Source of the DNA: Chrysochromulina tobinii
Lineage: Eukaryota > Haptophyta > Prymnesiales > Chrysochromulinaceae
Length of the DNA stretch: 14,854 bases
Assembly (NCBI GenBank): GCA_001275005.1
Contig: JWZX01000280.1
Span: forward strand, 1 to 14,854
Direction: 5' to 3'
The notes beneath the pieces were generated by a model, which had not been told where the DNA came from, did not search any database, and saw only the letters and a list, made by a program, of their open reading frames with translations. Position numbers and translations under genes: made by a program. Of the stretch, positions 12,678-14,854 are shown piece after piece; the first letter of the stretch is position 1, and every line of letters starts with the position of its first letter.

Positions 12678-13390
12678 GCCGCCGCCACTGGCCCCGCAGC
12701 AGCGCCAGCGGACGGGAAGGCGAGCTCCGTGATGCCCTGCAGCACACCGTATTTGCGCGCGGGGCCTCGAGGCTCCTTGGTGAGGTGCTCGTGCTCGTAG
12801 GTGCACGACTCATCGGGCGCGGCGCACATCGCGGGCGGCTCCGACGGCGCGGCAAACGGCGGCCGCCCATCGTAAGACGCATCCGATGCAGCCATGCTCG
12901 GCTGCCCGTGCGGCGGCAACAGCGAGCACTCAGGTGAGAGGATCTCGGACATGGCGAGGGCGGCGACGCTCTCGCCCTCGTGCAGCAGCGAATCGCTCAT
13001 GTGCCGCGGCGAGAACTCGGGCGTCGCAACCGGCGACGGCTGCCAGGTCCATAATGAGGGTGTCGGTTGGGCCGGGTGCATGGGGAGCGCCCCCGCGGGC
13101 AAAGAATTGGCGTCCGCCGCGCTCCCGAGCGACCCCGTCTCGTTGGAGGGGGATGGTACATCGAGGACCGGGACCGAGCCCTCGCCGAGCAGTGAGTGCG
13201 GCACCATGCCCACCAAAGCGTCCGGATGCGTGACCGGTGGCCTGGGACCCGTGTCCTTCGGGTGGACCGGACTTGAGGGCGGCACGAGGATCCAGCTGTG
13301 ACCGGCCGGGTCAAAGACCTTCTCGTACGAGGATGAGAGCGCGTTCAACACGTCTGCGTCCTCCATTGCGTGGTGGCAGTTGGTCGCCAT
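12368..13390 (-). CDS. unrecognised protein with C-terminal membrane segment
   Basis: An uninterrupted 340-aa frame from ATG 13390; a second in-frame ATG at 13366 (MEDADVLNALSSSYEKVF) may be the true start. There is no signal peptide. Residues 1-230 are Pro/Ser-rich and probably disordered, 233-250 include an Ala run, 257-268 are acidic (SDEEEEYDSLG), and then MWWGPAPPSLVPWGR precedes one hydrophobic helix at about 284-306 (PLAIVAVLLASHAAALLLG). A 34-residue tail follows with RR near its middle. The layout suggests a membrane protein anchored near its C-terminus with a large cytosolic domain, but I recognise no family. It is divergent from the YL1-type gene 185 bp away. The plus-strand frames opposite it lack such organisation. 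The 3' part could contain an undetected intron. Confidence 0.6.
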
Positions 13391-13575
13391 AGGGTGCAGT
13401 CCGTCTCCGTCTTGGACGTCGCGGAAAAGAGTTGGACGGAAAGAGATGCACGATTTCGCGCCTTTTTGGAGGTCAGCTTCGTGTCGAGAAAGTCGATGTG
13501 TTCGTTGTGGCTGCCAGCCTCTAACCTTTCGATTTGTCAGGCTTAGAAACGTGACGAAACCGTGAGTCGTGGCCC
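13391..13575. promoter_or_regulatory. short bidirectional promoter
   Basis: These 185 bp separate two divergent start codons. There is no TATA box. TTTCGCGCC at 13454-13462 matches the E2F-type consensus TTTSSCGC, which would suit a cell-cycle-linked chromatin gene; this is inference from one match. Confidence 0.5.
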
Positions 13576-14820
13576 ATGTCTATGGACCTCAAGGGCCTCA
13601 TCCCGAGCGACCTCATCTCGCGCAATGCGCGCGTGCGCGTGTGGTATGAGGAGGACGGCGTGAAGACGAGCTACGTCGGCACGGTCACCACGTACGCGCC
13701 CGCGCAGGGCATGTCCGTCTGGTTCGACGGTATGACCCGGCTCGAGCAGGAGTGGGTCGACGGCGACGATGAATGGGCATGGGAAGAGGAGCCGCCCGTG
13801 CCCGGAGCCGAGTCGCTGAAGTTGTCGGCGGTGCGATTGCACATGCGCGGGCCCACCATCAGCGAGATGATGAACATGCGCCTGCGTGGACTGCCGGTGG
13901 ATCCCGCGCCGCCGACCACAACGTTGAGGGTGCTGAGCGGGTCGAGCGTGTTGAGCAGCGGTGCGCACAACCCAAGCCCGCGCAGTTTCGGCAAGAAGGC
14001 GCGGCTGCTGGCGGCCGCAGCCGAGCTGCCGTCGTCGCCCGCCGCCGGGGCCTCGGTCGCCGCCGAGTCGACCTCTGGCGGCAAGCGAGCGGCAGCGGCA
14101 GCGCTGCCTGGCAGCTTCAGCAGCGCTCCGCCGCCAAAGGTGTCGCGCTCGGGTGCGCGCAAGCCGGCCGCGCCGGGCGCGTCGGACGGAGCGGACGCGG
14201 CGGCGGGCGCCGCTCCTCCTACCAAGTCGCCGAGCGCTCCGCGCGTCGCAAGTCGCAAGCCGGCGGCGGAGGTGGCCGACGCAGCGAGCGTTGCGAGGAG
14301 CGCCGTGCCGAGCGGTGCCCTGAGCGCCGCGGCGGCTGGTAGCGGCGGCAGCAGGCGCAGCAAAGGGGCGGCGGCCGGTCCGGGCGGCGCCGCCGCCGCC
14401 GCGCCTGATGGCACCCCTGGCAGCCTTGCTCGCTATGGCAGCCATGCTGCTGGCGCTGTGCCGCCTGCGTTGCATGCTGGCGATGGCACGGCGGGCACGG
14501 CGGAGGCGGCGGCGTTGGCCGCGCTGGCGGCCGCGCGTGCGAAGCGGCGCGCTGGGCCGTCCACATCGCCGCGACTGCTCGTGCGCGCCGACGGCGTCCG
14601 TCTGCTCGTGCCCGCGGCCAAGAATGACGAAACTGACGAAACGCTCCGAGCGCTCGGCTTTTGGGGCAAGGCAGGGTCGTACCCGCCCGATGCAGGTGCC
14701 AAATATGGCCTCTGTGCGCTCTCGGGACTGCCCGCGCGCTACCGCGACCCGCTCACGGGCGTGCGGTACGGCAACCTCGATGCCTTCAAGCGGCTGCGCG
14801 CAGAGCATGGCGAGCTGCAG
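13576..14820 (+). CDS. Tudor-like plus YL1_C protein, chromatin complex subunit (partial)
   Basis: Frame from ATG 13576 (alternative 13582), 415 codons, running into CAG|GTGGGG at 14820/14821, a probable donor; the rest is beyond the window. Residues about 16-71 (ARVRVWYEEDG...SYVGTV...MSVWFDG...EWVDGDDEWAWEEE) have the spacing of a Tudor or Agenet-type barrel. Residues 115-330 are Ala/Ser/Lys-rich linker. Residues 376-412 hold YGLCALSGLPARYRDP and LTGVRYGNLDAFKRLR, the YL1_C motif of Vps72/YL1 (SWR1/SRCAP/TIP60) and of Ies6/INO80C. By family it would act in the nucleus in H2A.Z exchange or INO80 remodelling. The ARYRDPLTG and NLDAFK forms favour YL1 over Ies6. The acidic N-terminal YL1 histone-binding region is not evident, and a Tudor fold in front would be unusual. 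The frame is broken only by the window edge. Confidence 0.75.
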
Positions 14821-14854
14821 GTGGGGGGGGCGGGGGTCGCGGGGGTCGCGGGGG
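14821..14854 (+). other. G-rich start of an intron at the right edge
   Basis: GTGGGGGGGG followed by CGGGGGTCGCGGGGG repeats. If CAG|GTGGGG is the donor, this is the beginning of a G-rich intron. Read as coding it would give Val-Gly-Gly-Ala repeats. Confidence 0.55.

Noticed and set aside
11822-12937. 371-codon plus frame
   Set aside because: Arg/Pro/His low-complexity product. It crosses a tandem duplication with period 61 (not a multiple of 3) and overlaps the better-organised minus-strand gene.
13543-14808. 421-codon frame on the minus strand
   Set aside because: It is Arg/Ala-rich with no domain and lies antisense to the frame with the YL1_C motif; it is a GC-composition shadow.

Overview
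The window looks like nuclear DNA of a chlorophyll a/c alga, most likely a haptophyte. It is GC-rich with G/C-ending codons, its genes are interrupted by GT-AG introns, and it encodes a compact light-harvesting protein with a bipartite plastid leader whose helix 3 and C-terminus resemble haptophyte fucoxanthin-chlorophyll proteins. That placement is inference from one gene. No prokaryotic operon, tRNA, rRNA, CRISPR array or intact transposon was recognised.

Layout, left to right. (1) 1-114 (+): possible 3' end of a gene cut by the left edge, beginning in a 47-base G run. (2) 599-3098 (-): a three-exon voltage-gated K+ channel of the CNG/HCN/EAG superfamily, about 725 aa, with a GYG filter, a degenerate cyclic-nucleotide-binding-like domain and a C-terminal coiled coil that lies partly on a separate exon. 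(3) 3448-8411 (+): a ten-exon gene of about 839 aa for an Arg/Glu/Ala-rich coiled-coil protein with Trp motifs resembling Sfi1/centrin-binding repeats. It is divergent from the channel gene. (4) 8412-9714: mostly non-coding, with several tandem repeats and hairpins. (5) 9715-9888 (-): a tentative 57-aa single-pass membrane protein. (6) 10656-11246 (+): an intronless light-harvesting gene, preceded by three spaced CCAAT-type boxes and a 13-bp inverted repeat. (7) 12368-13390 (-): an unrecognised protein with one C-terminal membrane segment. (8) 13576-14820 (+), running off the right edge: an N-terminal Tudor-like segment joined to a YL1_C motif, probably a subunit of a chromatin-remodelling or histone-exchange complex. 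Genes 7 and 8 diverge from a 185-bp shared spacer.

The most unusual content is in the introns. They are largely tandem minisatellites whose units contain a CTRAY-like core (CTGAT, CTAAT, CTGAC) and which lead up to the 3' splice site. The core is in transcript sense in both spliced genes, although those genes lie on opposite strands. Nearly every intron of the coiled-coil gene also holds short tandem copies of a neighbouring exon edge, with periods of about 69-88 bp. These include an 87-bp acceptor-exon-donor cassette present three times, stop-containing decoy acceptors, and a copy of an exon-exon junction. Several introns open with a degenerate copy of the next exon's start. This fits recent intron gain or growth by local tandem duplication or introner-like insertion. 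Apart from this shared intron architecture, I see no evidence that the genes form a functional cluster.
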